The position numbers and the translations under genes are program-made. Shown here in pieces: positions 26,441 to 39,571 of a DNA stretch of 64,000 nt. The notes beneath the pieces are model-generated. The model searched no databases and had not been told where the DNA came from. It worked only from the letters and a program-made list of their open reading frames with translations. The stretch's first letter is position 1; each line of letters opens with the position of its first letter. The stretch comes from Hyalella azteca. Taxonomy: Eukaryota > Arthropoda > Malacostraca > Amphipoda > Hyalellidae. The stretch is taken from NCBI RefSeq assembly GCF_000764305.2, contig NW_025939085.1, forward strand, positions 62,001 through 126,000, in the 5' to 3' direction.

Positions 26441-27500
26441 TGGATGGAAAAGATTCACGGTGGTACGTGGCCATGAATGTATTTTATCCTCGTGGCGCGT
26501 CGCTTGAAGATTCAACAGAGTTGACCGAAAAATCAAAGGTCCAAAGGTCCAATAAATTTTAATTGCATTTTACTTGACACGCAATCGAAGCACAACTCAT
26601 TTCATAGCAGCAACATAAATAAACGACTAAGCGTAGGTAGAACTGACGACTAAACTATCACTGAGCTATGGGAGGGAAATACGTAGTATGCGTGCAAGCA
26701 ATCTAGTGCAAACAGTCTATAGTAACGATATCGCCTACAATATAGCTAGCTAGTCATGTTCGTCAATGCCATACTTCGTAAGTAGTACACATATTCACAT
26801 ATTCATACATTTTCACAGAATTTTTCAAAAAATGAATTCGTAATTGTGAATGAATTTACAGTAAGATTTTAATTAAAATGGGTACAAGAAATTTTGAAAA
26901 TTTAATTAAGGCCACTTTGCAAGCTCCACGTAAAATCATTTCACAATTCAGGATTACTCGTATTCCTCCTGTGGCGGGAAAACGCCGTGTCATGTCAGAT
27001 TAAATCTTTACATATGTTAATTCAATATTTCCTGCTATTAATATATGGCAGTACCAGCCACACTGTGAAATATAATGAAAAACTTTTAGACTCGATGCTT
27101 TTTTTCATCTCTAGCAGCGATAATTCCGGTTTTTTTCTCCAAGCAGGCGGACGCATTCATCAATTTTAGCGAACGCCGCTCGCGTCTAGATAACCTACAA
27201 TTATAATTGGTGCCAGGCACGTGTTAAGAGGACGCACGAAAATTGGCATTATCGTAATAGAATAATTATTGTAATATATTGCATTGTATTAAATATTACA
27301 ATTATTGATAGAAAGTGATAACAAAATGCATAGAAATTGACATTATTGTAGCGTTGTAGTTCGCAATAGTCAGCGTATTTACACGATCATTCTGAAAACT
27401 ATACAAGGAACGGATTCCATACGTGTACAGATTATATATATAGACTTAATAGCGGATACGTGAGTCAGCGTTCCCTAGAATAGTGTCATGTACGTCTACA
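26441..27500. other. No gene seen
   Basis: AT-rich, no recognisable feature. Confidence 0.5.
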
Positions 27501-27658
27501 CGTACCCCAGCAACACGTCACGAACGTCTCAACGTACCCCAGCAACACGTCACGAACGTCTCAACGTACCCCAGCAACACGTCACGAACGTCTCAACGTA
27601 CCCCAGCAACACGTCACGAACGTCTCAACGTACCCCAGCAACACGTCACGAACGTCTC
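27501..27658 (+). repeat. 32-bp minisatellite, 5 copies
   Basis: Units start CGTACCCCAGCAACACGTCA and are identical apart from the last, which is two bases short. All frames stay open through it, so the 60-80-codon ORFs here are artefacts. Confidence 0.95.
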
Positions 27659-28028
27659 GTCATGCGTCATTAAAAGCATTACTCAAAGCTCAGGCCAACA
27701 GCGGACTTATTCGTTTCGGTGACGAGAGAAAAAAAAAACAGGGATTAGAATTGCGCCTATAAATAGAAGAAAAGTTATAAACTGCGAACAGATTAGCACA
27801 CACAATACGTTTCAAATTAAGTTAATTATTGAATATTACTAAACCATCAATTCATTGATAAAATTGTCCCGCGAATCCGAAGAAAATAACTAAAAACTGA
27901 TAATTCCACTATAACTTTAAGAAAGCTCTGGTTCAGACCAACGACAAGGTTATTTACGACTCAAACAGAGCGTATAAATATTGAATATTTTATGTAAATA
28001 TAAATATTTTATGTAAGAGGAATATTAG

Positions 28029-28620
28029 TGGAGAACTTTTACACATCTAACAGAAACAAAATGTCGATACCTTGAAAATTAAGCGGCTTCTTGAAGTTCT
28101 CTCCTAGGAATTTCAGTTTAAACTTCTTTTCCTTATTTGTCGGAAATTGATGGTTTGGGCATGAGTATTTAATTTTGCCCTACTTGCGAACAGTTTCATT
28201 GGTTTTAAGAGTTTTTTTTGGCTGATCATTGGTCCCCTTGATTTTAAGCCCATATTTTTTATTGTTATTTTGATATCATCTTTTGTAAATTGTGAGTATC
28301 CCTGGTACGTTGGCCTAGGCCTTCTCTTCGGTTATCTAAATTTGGAACGTTCAGTGATAGAATATAATTGGAACTGGAAGCCAACAATAGGATATCGTTT
28401 CTGGATTGCATTGTAACTAAATATAGCGGTTCCTTTCAGTCTTCTGTTTGTCGCAAACGAATGTCACTGGTGTGGGCTTTTGATTCTTTAGCTTTTGTTC
28501 ATTTCGTTTTAAATAGCATGAGCTTCAGACATAAATACACCGTGGCTATCGACCTTAGTTCGCCTACCTTGCTACGAATTCAAAATTCGAGTTAATTAGG
28601 GATACATTATGTCTGGATGA
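28029..28620 (+). pseudogene. Decayed Penelope-like element reverse transcriptase fragment
   Basis: Successive frames carry the expected landmarks in order: V-E-N-F-Y-T (28029), compare V-E-S-L-F-T; I-D-G-L-G-M-S (about 28146), compare D-G-L-x-M-G-S-P-L-G; G-Y-L-N (28330); and E-L-E-A-N-N-R-I-S-F-L-D-C-I-V-T-K (28369). R-K follows, and after a frameshift F-F-S-F-C-S-F-R-F-K and I-H-R-G-Y at about 28490-28560. These match Penelope-like RT, including its F-L-D and Y-L-N signatures. Several frameshifts and stops make it inactive. No GIY-YIG part follows directly. Confidence 0.75.
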
Positions 28621-28910
28621 GTTTTAGCCAAACCTCGTATTTACTTAATTCATGTAATTCATCGCACTATGTCATACTTTGGAAAAAGTGCCTAGATTCC
28701 TAATGTTAACTTGAATTGAATAACGGAATAACGGATAAATAATTTTGAAATTGATTACTTATTCTGGTATAAGGATGTCAGTCCCACTCTTATGTAGTTA
28801 TATGCCCTGCTTTACGAGTTCAGTTGGCGTACTGCTTCTCATCAGCGTAAGTCGGAATGACATCGCGTAAGTTCTTCATTAGATTGGCCGAACACCAGGG
28901 GAAGGAGTTT

Positions 28911-29056
28911 TTAGCGCATTTTCTCATTTATGAAAAAATGCACTATTGTGCTCGCCATGTCCGTCTGTCTGTCCGTGACTTCATGTTTCGTCGACGAGAT
29001 TATGCGCTCTCTGTCACTCGATCACTGCAGTGAGTACTGAGTTATATTTTTTGCAG
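28911..29056 (+). repeat. Dispersed repeat, copy 1 (about 146 bp)
   Basis: Shares long blocks with 60551-60696 in the same orientation, including CATGTCCGTCTGTCTGTCC and CACTGCAGTGAGTACTGAG. It contains a short hairpin GCATTTT/AAAATGC. No coding potential is seen, and the class is unknown. Confidence 0.85.
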
Positions 29057-29565
29057 ATTTGGACATCCCCAGTCGCCTTCACACCGAACAGTGCAAGTAA
29101 TGATGTCTGAGAACGATTTCATGATTCTACGATTTTAAAATTTTAGGCTCCACCTTTGTTGCATTAGATTTAAAAATCATGGAATCGTTTCATGATTTTC
29201 TTAGAAAAAGTTGTTATATAGTTTTTACCCGCTTGAAACTCTCAATCGAAAGGTTTTATGTTACATCGTCTGTTCATAAGGCTATCCAAATTTAAATATT
29301 TGCCATGTAAATTTGATCATACTAATAATTATACTTCTATTCGCAAAGTTTTTGAACTGAGGTAGAAGCTTGTCAATGAAACGTTTTCAATAAAGCTATA
29401 GTGAATTTGTACGGCGCTTTTTACGCTTGCCAAGTGGATAAATTATTGGTAAATTTAGGGCTTACGCAAACAAATTATATAAATATCTGTCTAAATGATA
29501 AATATAATTTTAAACATTATTTATGAATTGATTTTAATTACTCATCGCCTGGCCTGTTCTTATTA

Positions 29566-29787
29566 GATTGATCTCCTAGTCGATCTAAGATACGATTGAT
29601 CTCCTAGTCGATCTAAGATACGATTGATCTCCTAGTCGATCTAAGATACGATTGATCTCCTAGTCGATCTAAGATGCGATTGATCTAGTCGATCTAAGAT
29701 ACGATTGATCTCCTATAGTCGATATAAGATACGATTGAACTCCCAGTCGATCTAAGATTCGATTGATCTCCATGTCGATCTCCAAAG
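29566..29787 (+). repeat. 28-bp minisatellite, 8 copies
   Basis: Units start GATTGATCTCCTAGTCGATC. The first four are near-identical; later copies carry deletions and insertions. It contains the inverted words GATCTCCTAG and TCGATC. Confidence 0.92.
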
Positions 29788-32128
29788 CGCGGATGGATGG
29801 CTGATGGATCTACTCTCTGATTTATGGATGTACTCATCGAGGTCTCCGCCCAAGAGATCGTGAACATCATGAAAGAGATAATTAAGACCTAATGTGTTGC
29901 TGTCTCAGACGTTATTAACGAAAAGGAACTCGGTTCGCTCCAACAAATGAGCTCCACAAAGTCTAAGCACATGAGAAATTTTTATTGTGGGAAAGTTCAA
30001 GATTCGACTCGGCAATCTAACTTCATAATTTGCTCATAATAGTTTCGAGATTGATAGTAATTTCGTAGTTTAATAAGATGAAATGTATCCATGCCACAAA
30101 CTTATTTAACTTCAAAGAATATTCATTTCTTAGGGTTCACATTAAGTCCCGCGGAAAGAGTGAATTATATAATGTGAATATGCAAACCGGTCATATACAT
30201 TTTCCTGTACACATCCACAGTTTCGACTGATTTTGTATAAAGCGAACAGAGTAAACTTAATTTAATCGCGAAATAAGTCCAAGCTTGCACCTTCTTAATG
30301 TTATATGAAGAAAAATTCCGGCTACCTTTTGCTTTGACTTGTGTAGCAATGAACTTGTGTTTTGTCTGATAAGATTCTCATACTTCAATCCATCACAGTC
30401 GACACAATAATTCCATACTCCGCTGGCTGTGGCATTTACCACACGAAACGACTTGGTAGGTAATTCGAAAATTAGGGCGATTTTGGAGGCATCATTTTGC
30501 TTCATTTAAGTGATAACACTGTTTTACGCACGATTTTGGATTGATATACACTCACAACAACGCAAGTCACGCGCATTGTCATGTTCTTATGAAAGATAAT
30601 CGATTGATTTACGTTCACAACCAAGCAAGTCAAGTGTGTGGTGTCTTGATGGTTCAAAATTCAAGGCGTCAAACAAAAACATGAGCGGGTTCAACGCTTC
30701 TATCCTTAGTATCTGAATTGAGTGAATGGAGTTCATCTAATGAATAAACTTGAAATAAGCTTTCTGTCTAACAAACCTTAAATAAAGATGATAAGGGACG
30801 AAATTCGAAATTATTCCGTCAGCATTGGTATCCTTTAGTATATTTTTTCACTAGCCTACAGCAAATGTTATTACTGAACTTTGAAGATAATGAAATGTCT
30901 CAACAAACAAAATAGGCTGAAATATTTAACATCTAATGCCACATATAACAACTCGCAGAACAATCTGTTGGACTGAGGACTAGCCTCACAGGAAAATTAG
31001 GTATGAAATAATTTAAGTTTAATTTATTCCTTCGAAATTTTATTAGTCTGCAATTTTATGAGCCTGATTATTTAGCTAACCATAAAAAGTTGTTATGAAA
31101 TTTTTGTAGTCTCTGGAGCTGAGAAAGCCGCTGATCGAAAGTTAGGCAAAATGAAATGCACTTCAGTTAACAATCTAAGAACTAATTAAGTTATACGAAG
31201 GAAATCTTAGAATTTTTCGCTTTATCACGACTTAATTTCAGACAGTTGTCACATAAACAATGTCTGGAGACGTTAACTTAATTCTCTGGAACTGTGCGGG
31301 TTTTCCTGGAGTGACGAAAAATAAACTGATCATAATCATAGAGTGCGATTGCATCGGGGTAACCTGGACTGATTCGTTTTCTTTATTGTTGGTTGTTATG
31401 GAGATTTGCTGCATTCAAATTCCCGAAGAAGAAATTAGAATTCAGAATATTGTAAAACATGAAAAATATTTGACATTGGCCGTTGTATATTAATTATTTT
31501 GGGTAGCGGTGAACGTGGGCGTGGAGATCGAGAAATGTTCAGAGCGATCAATCCGTTTAAACGAGCTATTATTATTAGGGCTGCCCCGTATAAGAAGTGA
31601 AATTGTTTGGACTGCTTAATTTTAGAGCTCATATCAGCGCCAAATGATTTATGATATTGTAACGGCATGTCTGTAACTTTTGTGGACTGTTAATGGGAAT
31701 TCTGTGGACTGTTTGATTAGTCATCGCTTGTTATAAAAGGTGAAAATGTGCATTGAATTTATAGATTTAATAATTTATCCAGTAATTCTTGTCCCGTAGT
31801 TAATTTGAATGTGTTCCAAACACCGACGACAGTTTCTTCACCGACAAGCCGAGAAGAGTTAATTTATTTAAATTTTGAGGGCGGGAGTTTCTCAACGACG
31901 CCCAACGCAGATCATGGCTGTACAGTTGCTTAGCTACGCCCTAAGCCGATCATAGCTGCGTTACTCACTGATCCATATAAACTAACCAACCGCCTCGTTT
32001 GACCTACGGTCGGATCCCGGCATTTGCTCATGCCCGACCGAACCATTTTAGACAACCAACACGACCGGCTTCCCACACGCGACAGCTTTCACAAACAACT
32101 AACATTCGCAAGCAACGAACTTCATTAC
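29788..32128. other. No gene seen
   Basis: AT-rich. An ORF at 31260-31493 begins like an endonuclease (I-L-W-N-C-A-G) but soon stops resembling one, so it is not called. Confidence 0.45.
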
Positions 32129-32199
32129 ACAGACCGGGATTTGAACCAAGCAAGGAGCGACTCGAGACAATAAGGAGATGCGGACTGAACTGATCTGTC
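32129..32199 (-). other. tRNA-like sequence (possible SINE head or tRNA pseudogene)
   Basis: On the minus strand, ACAGATC and GGTCTGT can pair as a 7-bp acceptor-like stem about 70 nt apart. Between them are AGTTCAGT (A-box-like) and GGTTCAAATCC (a good B-box). The T-stem has a mismatch, the D-stem does not close well, and spacing is off by one or two bases. A functional tRNA is therefore unlikely. Confidence 0.35.
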
Positions 32200-35100
32200 T
32201 TTACCATAATAGGACACGCGCAGTGTCGTGCACACGATCTGCAGGCATCTGGAAGCAACCAACGCCATGTATTCAACCCCGGGTACTGTTGTACGTGTTA
32301 ACAGGCGCTCTTTTTCTCGTTTTATTTTTACAGAACGAGTCGTGAACAATTGATCTATTTCTGTCTCCGCCACTGATGATTAGTATGGAGAGTAATTGAT
32401 GACGGGCAATTGGTTTTAATTTTCAGATATTGCGACACTTTATTTGTTATATAAAATATCTTGATAGTTGATTAAATAAAAACTCGAAATTTTGCATTCT
32501 TCTTTCCAGAGTTTAATGAATATCGCACATGACGCGACACTTCCATTCGCAGGAAATAGCATCCTAAACCATGAAATGGGGAATGAAACATGGTTTTCTA
32601 TTTTCATTTTATTTCAGCCATTACATTTTTTATTTCAGCACAATCATCAAGTAAAGCGTTTTCTCATTGAATCCCTTTCCCTCTGCTACTCGAGAGCTAA
32701 TGTACGCTGATATACACATTAGGACAAGAAAAAAACTATTCAGAAACACACGAAAAATCATGAAATTAAGATAATTAAAACACTTTGAATCATATTGTCC
32801 ATTGTTAACAACAGCTTTTATGGTAGGTACTCAACCAGTGCCATAATTTGTCAATTTGAAAAATCCGTGCGAGGCTAAAACAAAAAATTTTAGAATTGCA
32901 TTCACATCTAACAATGGAGTGACCTTTAATTTTTATTACAAAAATAAAGTATAAATACGAATTGTGGAGGCCATTATAAATTGTCTTCAAAGAACAAATT
33001 GAGATTAGTCACTCAAAGAAAGTTCCAACACTGGCCTATAAAAAGAGATTTCCTCAATGCACGGCAAGAAAATCCAAGTTCGGAACAAACAAAATTTTAA
33101 TCGTTTCCAAGATGCAAGATTTTCACCATGAATTCTTTGTTAAATTAATTAGCACTCGACATTTTTGTTGTAAAATTTAATCTGGTTTAGGTTGCCTAAG
33201 CAGGAGTCTTTGGGATGGGATCGTAGGACATGAAAACTTGACCGAGTGAGACAGAACAACTATGGATGAGGTTCGTAAAAATGATACAAAAATATAACTA
33301 GTTTATAAGTGAGCAAAACATCTAGCTCAAGCACCGAACCTATGGTTAACTGCTTGACTATGGACACAACTTACCTACTGCACACTCACTAAATCTACGA
33401 TATAAGTACACGAGTCTCGAGGAGCTTTGCCCAAAGCTTTAAACTGCACGGGCGTGGAGAGAAGAGAGCATCTTGTCGCTCAAGTTGCATATTTAAATAC
33501 TTTTCTACTTTTGTTTCCAATTAAAAAAGAAAATACAAAAACTGCAACCGAGACTATATACTTTAATGCTATTCGGAATACAGACTTCTTATAAAGCTTC
33601 GAGTACAGCGCCTCAATCTAGCAATTACCGGGAAATGTACAAAAATGGAAGCTGATAATTTGCAACTATTTGTCTTGGATTAACTTGCCTCACTCGAGTT
33701 TTCACATGAACGATCCCTAGACTAACAGGATTCAATGACTAAAAAGACACTGACGCGTGAATTTCGGCTCGTTTCCTTCTACTACGGAAAGGCAGTCAAT
33801 CACCGAGAGTCGTCAAGTCACCGTTAGTGATAAGGTACAATCAAGGGCTTTCGCGGCTTTACAGTAAATCCTAAATAAGCGTTAGATTTTGAAAAACTAG
33901 TCGGAGCATGACCGTACATAAAATATGCTAAACTTCGAGCAGCACACAGGACAGGTATAAAAGTCTTCTGTGGTCAGCTTTAGCGGCTAAGCGCTTTCGC
34001 AGCGAACTTGCTTACATCCTGCATTTTTGTGAGCATGTAATTAATTCATTGGATCATGGATAGCACGATAATGGCTGATAGTAGCATAGGAACATCCACG
34101 CTAGGCTTCGAGTGGAGAAAGGGATTGCAAGGAGAATTTGACATGATTGAACGATATTTTGAGGACCATGTACTCATAACATAACTCGTATGTAAGACAA
34201 CGCTTTTCTAGTAGGCATATTTATCTTTAGCAAAATTCATCACAAAAGCTTTTCACAAACTTGCTTCTGCGTTTATCAGAAAAGTTGATGAGCATATTTC
34301 ACTCACAGTAACTGGAGATATTGAGTACACTGATACTTGACATGGTCTGCAGTGATGATTCGAAACTTTCTGGAGGAACCATAATGACTCTTACTCTACA
34401 GGGCCCCAAAATGACCAAACAAGATCGTAGCTATGATTCTTCAATGAAAATTTGCAAGTTTAATTGAAGAAAATCAAACTTACAAGACGGCAAGGGGAAA
34501 TGGTATTCGGAAGTGCTAGGTACCAGAAAATATGGGGCCAAAACACGCTTAGATGTTAAACATACTAGCCTGACGATTATAAGGCAGAACTAGACTCAAA
34601 ACGAACTAAATTTACATGTGTACCTTACAAGTTTATTATGTTGAACTATAGCGTTATTGTATTCACACGAACTATATAAGCATCTATGGCCAGTCAAAAG
34701 CTGGATAAAGTTTGCTAAAAACTACTTTACAATGTCGTCAAGGCATCTTAAGTTAAGAAAAACCGAACTTATCCTAGAAACTACGACATTCGAGGTACAA
34801 GAATTTGGCTTAATTAATGAACTTATCAGTAATAAAACCAGTTTAATTGAAATACGTAAACTAATCAAACTAGGGAAGGAAAGTTATCTAGATAGAGCGC
34901 GTTGAGTGGTATTTCAGATTAGCTAATTACAACATTAGCATTCAAACTACCTAATTGCAAAAAAACACGTTATATGAGGCAAGGTTTGCAGAACATAGAA
35001 TGCGAATGAGCACGAAAACGATTTTAGTCACTCACCATGTCCAGTTTGAGGTACTCGCACGTCAAAGTACACTCAAGTGCAAATGGTTAGGTTCTTGGAT

Positions 35101-37687
35101 AAGTTCGGTGTCCAATTTAATTTCAAGTTATTACAATAATTTAATGCTACAAAAGGATGACTAACAAAATTTCTGGTGGCTTGATTACTGAAAGAACTGA
35201 AGGTCATTACATTCTCGGAGCCAAAATCAAAGTAAAGATTTAACATTAAAATCAAACGATTGTATCAATATGAAGAAAGTAATCGGTCTCATAATGCCCA
35301 CGTCATTATACATACGCTCTATGAGAAGAGTGGTAGATCAGGTACAATGGACGTTGAATATTAAATAGGCTCGTACAACAAGTCATAGGTAAAAGAACAA
35401 GTCGTACGGAAGGCTTACCGTAAATTTCCATGAACAACAGGCGTCGAATGCGACCCGTTGTGCACACACATACGTGATCAAAAGTCTGAAGGTGTTTTAC
35501 AACTAGTGCTAATTACTATTCATACAACTAGAGCTTAAAACTATAAACCGCGTAACTACACAAAAAATCTACGCGGATGAAAAACTACAAATAATTCTAA
35601 CTAAAACTAAGGATTCGAAAACCATTCGAGAAATTACACACTAAGACATTAATTGTATTTATTTGTTGTCACATCAAATTCGCCTCTTCAGGTATCATGT
35701 CTAAAAGAGACGACGACGTCGTTGCCAGCAGTCCTAAAAATTTCAATGATTCGTCACTGGACGACAATTGTTCCATGATCAATTTCTGCGGTTATATAAA
35801 TATGGGAATACAAATCTAGCGATGAAGGCAGGTAAAATTTCAGCTCCCAAACCAACGGACGAAACAACTACCTTTAGTGCGTTTCTACCTTCAACTTCAG
35901 TTATCCGCAAAAATTCAAACTATAACTCACCAACAATGAGCGATGGAACATAAATGGTATCGTCAACAATACCAAGTAAAATGCATATATATTTTAAGCA
36001 CCTACGCACAAAGAACAATGTCAATTTTGACGCGGCCAGTCCAAACATTCGTGTGCTATCGCGTGGGCATTGATTTGGATTGAGTTTAAAAGCATTGAAA
36101 CTCAATAAAAACACAGCTCGATAAGGCGTCAATGAAACAATCTACAATTAAGTTATTTTCAGAAATTGAAACCAGAAATACGAAATTATCAACTTAAAAT
36201 TCCTCATTGCTGCAACAATAAGCAGCCAATCAGGAAATTACCTCCAATTATTGTGGACACACGAATTCATAAAAGACTATTTAAGAACGATCAAGTTCAA
36301 GTAAGTGCTCAAATTACTATCCTAAAAGCTTAGGTAATGTCAATTCATCGTTGACTTGGTACTTCCCGTGATTTAATGTTTACATTAATTAATTTAAAGA
36401 AGAGAGTGCCAGACGCAAAGAGAAATCGGAAATTCCAGCTACTATATAGAGCCTCTCAATATAGGTAACAGAATCCCAACAACAATAGGCAAACATTTCT
36501 CGACTGGCAGCGAAAAAAGAAATACTGCAATACCTACAGTAGACTCTCACAGGTTGGTTATTTAGCAATTTCTACAGCAGAATTTGTCGTCATTCCTAAA
36601 TGGCGAATTTCTAGAAATAAATGGGAGCCATCCTCTTTTCTTAACGAAAAAGGCACCAAAATGAAAACGCTTTTCGGTAAGCTAATGAAGACGTGCTTCT
36701 AAGCAGACGTGCCAAAGCTTCTACCAGTTGCACAAGTAGGGTAAATTAACAGTTAACTTAACGATACCAAAAGGAACGTACGTAGAAACAAGAAAATAAC
36801 GATAAAAATAGCGTCCATCAGAGTGCTAATTACTTGAAGTGACAATTTCAGTCCATAAGTACAGAAAACCTAGAACAGTTTCTGAATTCCAAGAAATCCG
36901 CAGTGAGAACAATTCAAATTCTCTACTGGAAAGCCAACAGAGAGAACAACCCACAGCTCAAGTCTTTTACTAAAACGACTAAGGAACAGATTAAAAAGAG
37001 CTGCAAATTAAGTGTCGCAATGAGCCGACAAATCATTTAGTGTCAGTCCAACGTGCCTACCACACTGTCAATACCTACTAACAGTATAAGAGAGTGAAGA
37101 AGTAAGAAGAGAAGCTGATGTTAATTAGTCGCACAAATACTAGTTTCAACCAGGAATCGTCGGGCAGAAAAGCCATGAGCAAATTTGCACTCAATATAGG
37201 AGGAATTCGTTGACCTATAGCTACTCTACTCATTCGTCGGCTGCGTCGATATTTTCATCAACACCAATTTATAAGCAAAACTTAAAAATTAATCAAGTAT
37301 TCTGACGTTGGCAAGCGATTCATCAATGAAAAAATAAAAAAAACGGGTTACTTTCATCGAAAAGCCGCTTGCGTCAGAATAATTGGTGGCCTAACTCGGG
37401 GAAAAAACGGGACATTGAGCAAAACTAGAGAAACTCAACCTAAAACTTAAAATAACCTTAACCAATGATGTGCAATTGCGAGCAGGTGATCCCTGCACAC
37501 TTCAGTTAGCACAACTAGTCACAAGACAAGTTACACTAAGGCACAAGTTTAAGTGCCCTGTAAATTAGTGTAAATAACACACCTATGATCTGATTAACCA
37601 CATTTCCAGTAAAAATTCGAAAGGAGTTCGCAGCCACTCTACTTCATACACGTTTCAAACTAATCCAACACAAGGATATTCCTGAAA
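32200..37687. other. No gene seen; A-rich downstream flank of the Myc-like gene
   Basis: The plus strand is clearly richer in A than T from about 33 kb on, meaning T-rich in the gene's sense direction. Part may be a long 3' UTR or read-through region. ORFs are all short and unrecognised. Confidence 0.5.
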
Positions 37688-37693
37688 TTTATT
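37688..37693 (-). terminator. Candidate polyadenylation signal AATAAA of the Myc-like gene
   Basis: On the minus strand AATAAA lies 29 bases after the stop codon. It would give a very short 3' UTR, so a more distal site is quite possible. ATTAAA variants occur further down, for example near 36371-36376. Confidence 0.35.
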
Positions 37694-37722
37694 CCTCAAC
37701 TCATAATCGTGATTCTCATACT

Positions 37723-39077
37723 TTAGTAAGTTCTACTGGCATTCAGTACATCAACACTCGGCATAACTTTCCTGCCGGCAGATGGTCTGGGTGCACCGTG
37801 GGCCTTTCGTCCCTTGATATCAAGAGAGCCGTCGTTTTTCTCGGCTTTCATTTTACGTTGTTCCCGAAGAGCTTCACGCCGTTGCCTCCTCACCTTGGCC
37901 AGCTTTTTCCTCAGTTTAGCCAAGCGTCGTTGCTGACGGGTACTCAGACTTTCTTCTATCACAAGTGCTTTATTAATTCGATTGCTTACGGCAAGAAGTG
38001 ATTTACAGTAAGCAACACGATCATCATGTGCTCGGTGAGAGAAGATGAGCACCTTAACTTTAGGAAGCTTCGTTTTAGGAGGATCATTTTGGAGCAAGAT
38101 TTGTCTAACCCCATCAAAAGCTAATCTAAGCTGTTTCCGGCGTTCTCTTTCAGATTGATTATGTAATTCACGTTTCACTGGGTCGAGGTTGGATTGTTTT
38201 CTCCTTCTGACGGGTGCAGGAATTTCAGCATTTCCTTTAGCGGCTGCACTTACAGGCACTGGGTAAATTGTTAGAGGTAACCCAGGAACAGAGGGGCCAG
38301 CTACAGGTACTGCCATAGCCGGAATATTGTTCGGAACGACGGGATCTTGTTTTGGTTTCCTGCCTCGTTTCTTCGCTGACGAAGCGTTTGTTAACGACCC
38401 ACAAATAGAATTTTCATTTCGGTACAAACTATTGACAATATTATTATTAGCAGGATCGTTTCCTCGTATGAAGTAATTGGAAGGTAACGAATTCAATGGA
38501 TTTGCGCCTGACCGCGGTTTACCGGCAGGTTTAGAAATGCTATACAAGGCGCTGTCATTGAATGTACGTATGTTACTGTTATGAGGTGCGAGAGGAAGAG
38601 GTGAAACTGGATCAGTATTGATAGTGGCACCAGTGAGGCAGCCAAGCCCTGGGTACAATTGTGAAGTAACACTGGGTACGGAGATGGTATTACTATTATG
38701 TGGTGGCGCGTGGTAGGTTGTTATAGAATTAGAAAGAGTGTTGGGGAGAGGGAAATGGGTAGAAGGTCTATGTACTAAACAACCATTCTCGGTTCTTTCC
38801 CCAATAGGGAGCGATGGGGAAGCTGGCGTAGGAGTAGGTAGAGGCAAGCGTTTCGAGTCGAACACTTCAATTTTCTTTATCCTCAAATTCTTTTTCTCGG
38901 TTGACATCACCACCGAACTGACTCCAGTTTTCAATGCCTTCCTGCCGCGGCCGACGGCAGCCGTGGAACCTACTAAGTAGTTAGCTCCGGACGATTGAGT
39001 GATAGCATCTCGAGCGGCCACTCTGCTGACAACTCGTGTGCGACTCTTAGCAGCTCGTTCACTACCCTCCTGAGGAT
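37723..39077 (-). CDS. Myc: Myc-like bHLH-Zip transcription factor, C-terminal exon with the DNA-binding domain
   Basis: This is the second coding exon, residues 527-977, ending in TAA at 37725-37723. The acceptor is a pyrimidine tract ending GTGCAG. The first two bases, AT, complete the phase-1 codon from 48226 (G+AT = Asp). The predicted order is a linker rich in Pro, Ser and Asn (residues about 600-815) with RGRK motifs near 570 and 764, then the basic region at about 828-841. That region reads H832-N-x-x-E836-R-x-R-R840, the residues that read CACGTG in Myc and Max. Helix 1 and a Pro/Lys loop follow, then helix 2 starting at PKV and a zipper at about 892-920. The zipper opens with A-L-V-I-E-E-S-L, comparable to the c-MYC segment K-L-I-S-E-E-D-L. 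About 55 Lys/Arg-rich residues follow the zipper, whereas c-MYC stops there. The bHLH-Zip call is firm. Myc is preferred over Max, Mxd and Mnt because of the PKV helix 2, the E-E-x-L zipper and the N-terminal exon. Confidence 0.82.
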
Positions 39078-39489
39078 CTGCACAGAAAAGAAATACGACG
39101 TTAAACAAGTTAATTTGTGGCGCTATGTTCAGTTTACAGTTTCTTGGAAATGCAACGTGTGAAATGCACACAACAGAAGCATTTAAAAATACTTTTGATA
39201 AATCAAATAAACCTGAAATCGACTACGTATATATGCCAAGACTACATGAACAACAATGATGTTCGAATTAACAAGAATAAACGTGTAGATAATAAACAAA
39301 CATGCCGTTCTCACGAACGTATTGCTAGGGGCCAAGCTGCTACTACGTCTAGGCAATTTTATTAGCGGGTCGGATAAAATTGCCCAATTGCGAATTACTT
39401 CGCTTTCGAAGTCTAGCCGGCGACAGGCTTTAAAGCAGCACTGTTCGTACAACACAAACCTGACCCTGACACTGAGATCTGGTCCCTGA

Positions 39490-39571
39490 CTCTTCCATCT
39501 ACCCCCTCGCCCTCCATCTCTCTTTCCATAACTCTTCCATCTACCCTCGCCCTCCATCTCTCTCTTTCCAG
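39490..39571 (+). repeat. 42-bp tandem duplication, C/T-rich
   Basis: Two copies begin CTCTTCCATCTACCC and continue through CGCCCTCCATCTCTC. It lies in the intron about 410 bp upstream of the C-terminal exon. Confidence 0.8.

Noticed and set aside
31260..31493. ORF starting with I-L-W-N-C-A-G and a later G-V-T-W-T-D, suggestive of a non-LTR endonuclease
   Set aside because: Only the first motif fits. The expected T-E-T-W, G-G-V and S-D-H motifs do not follow, and other frames give no continuation.
37798..38980. Plus-strand ORFs over the C-terminal exon
   Set aside because: Antisense shadows of the bHLH-Zip exon.
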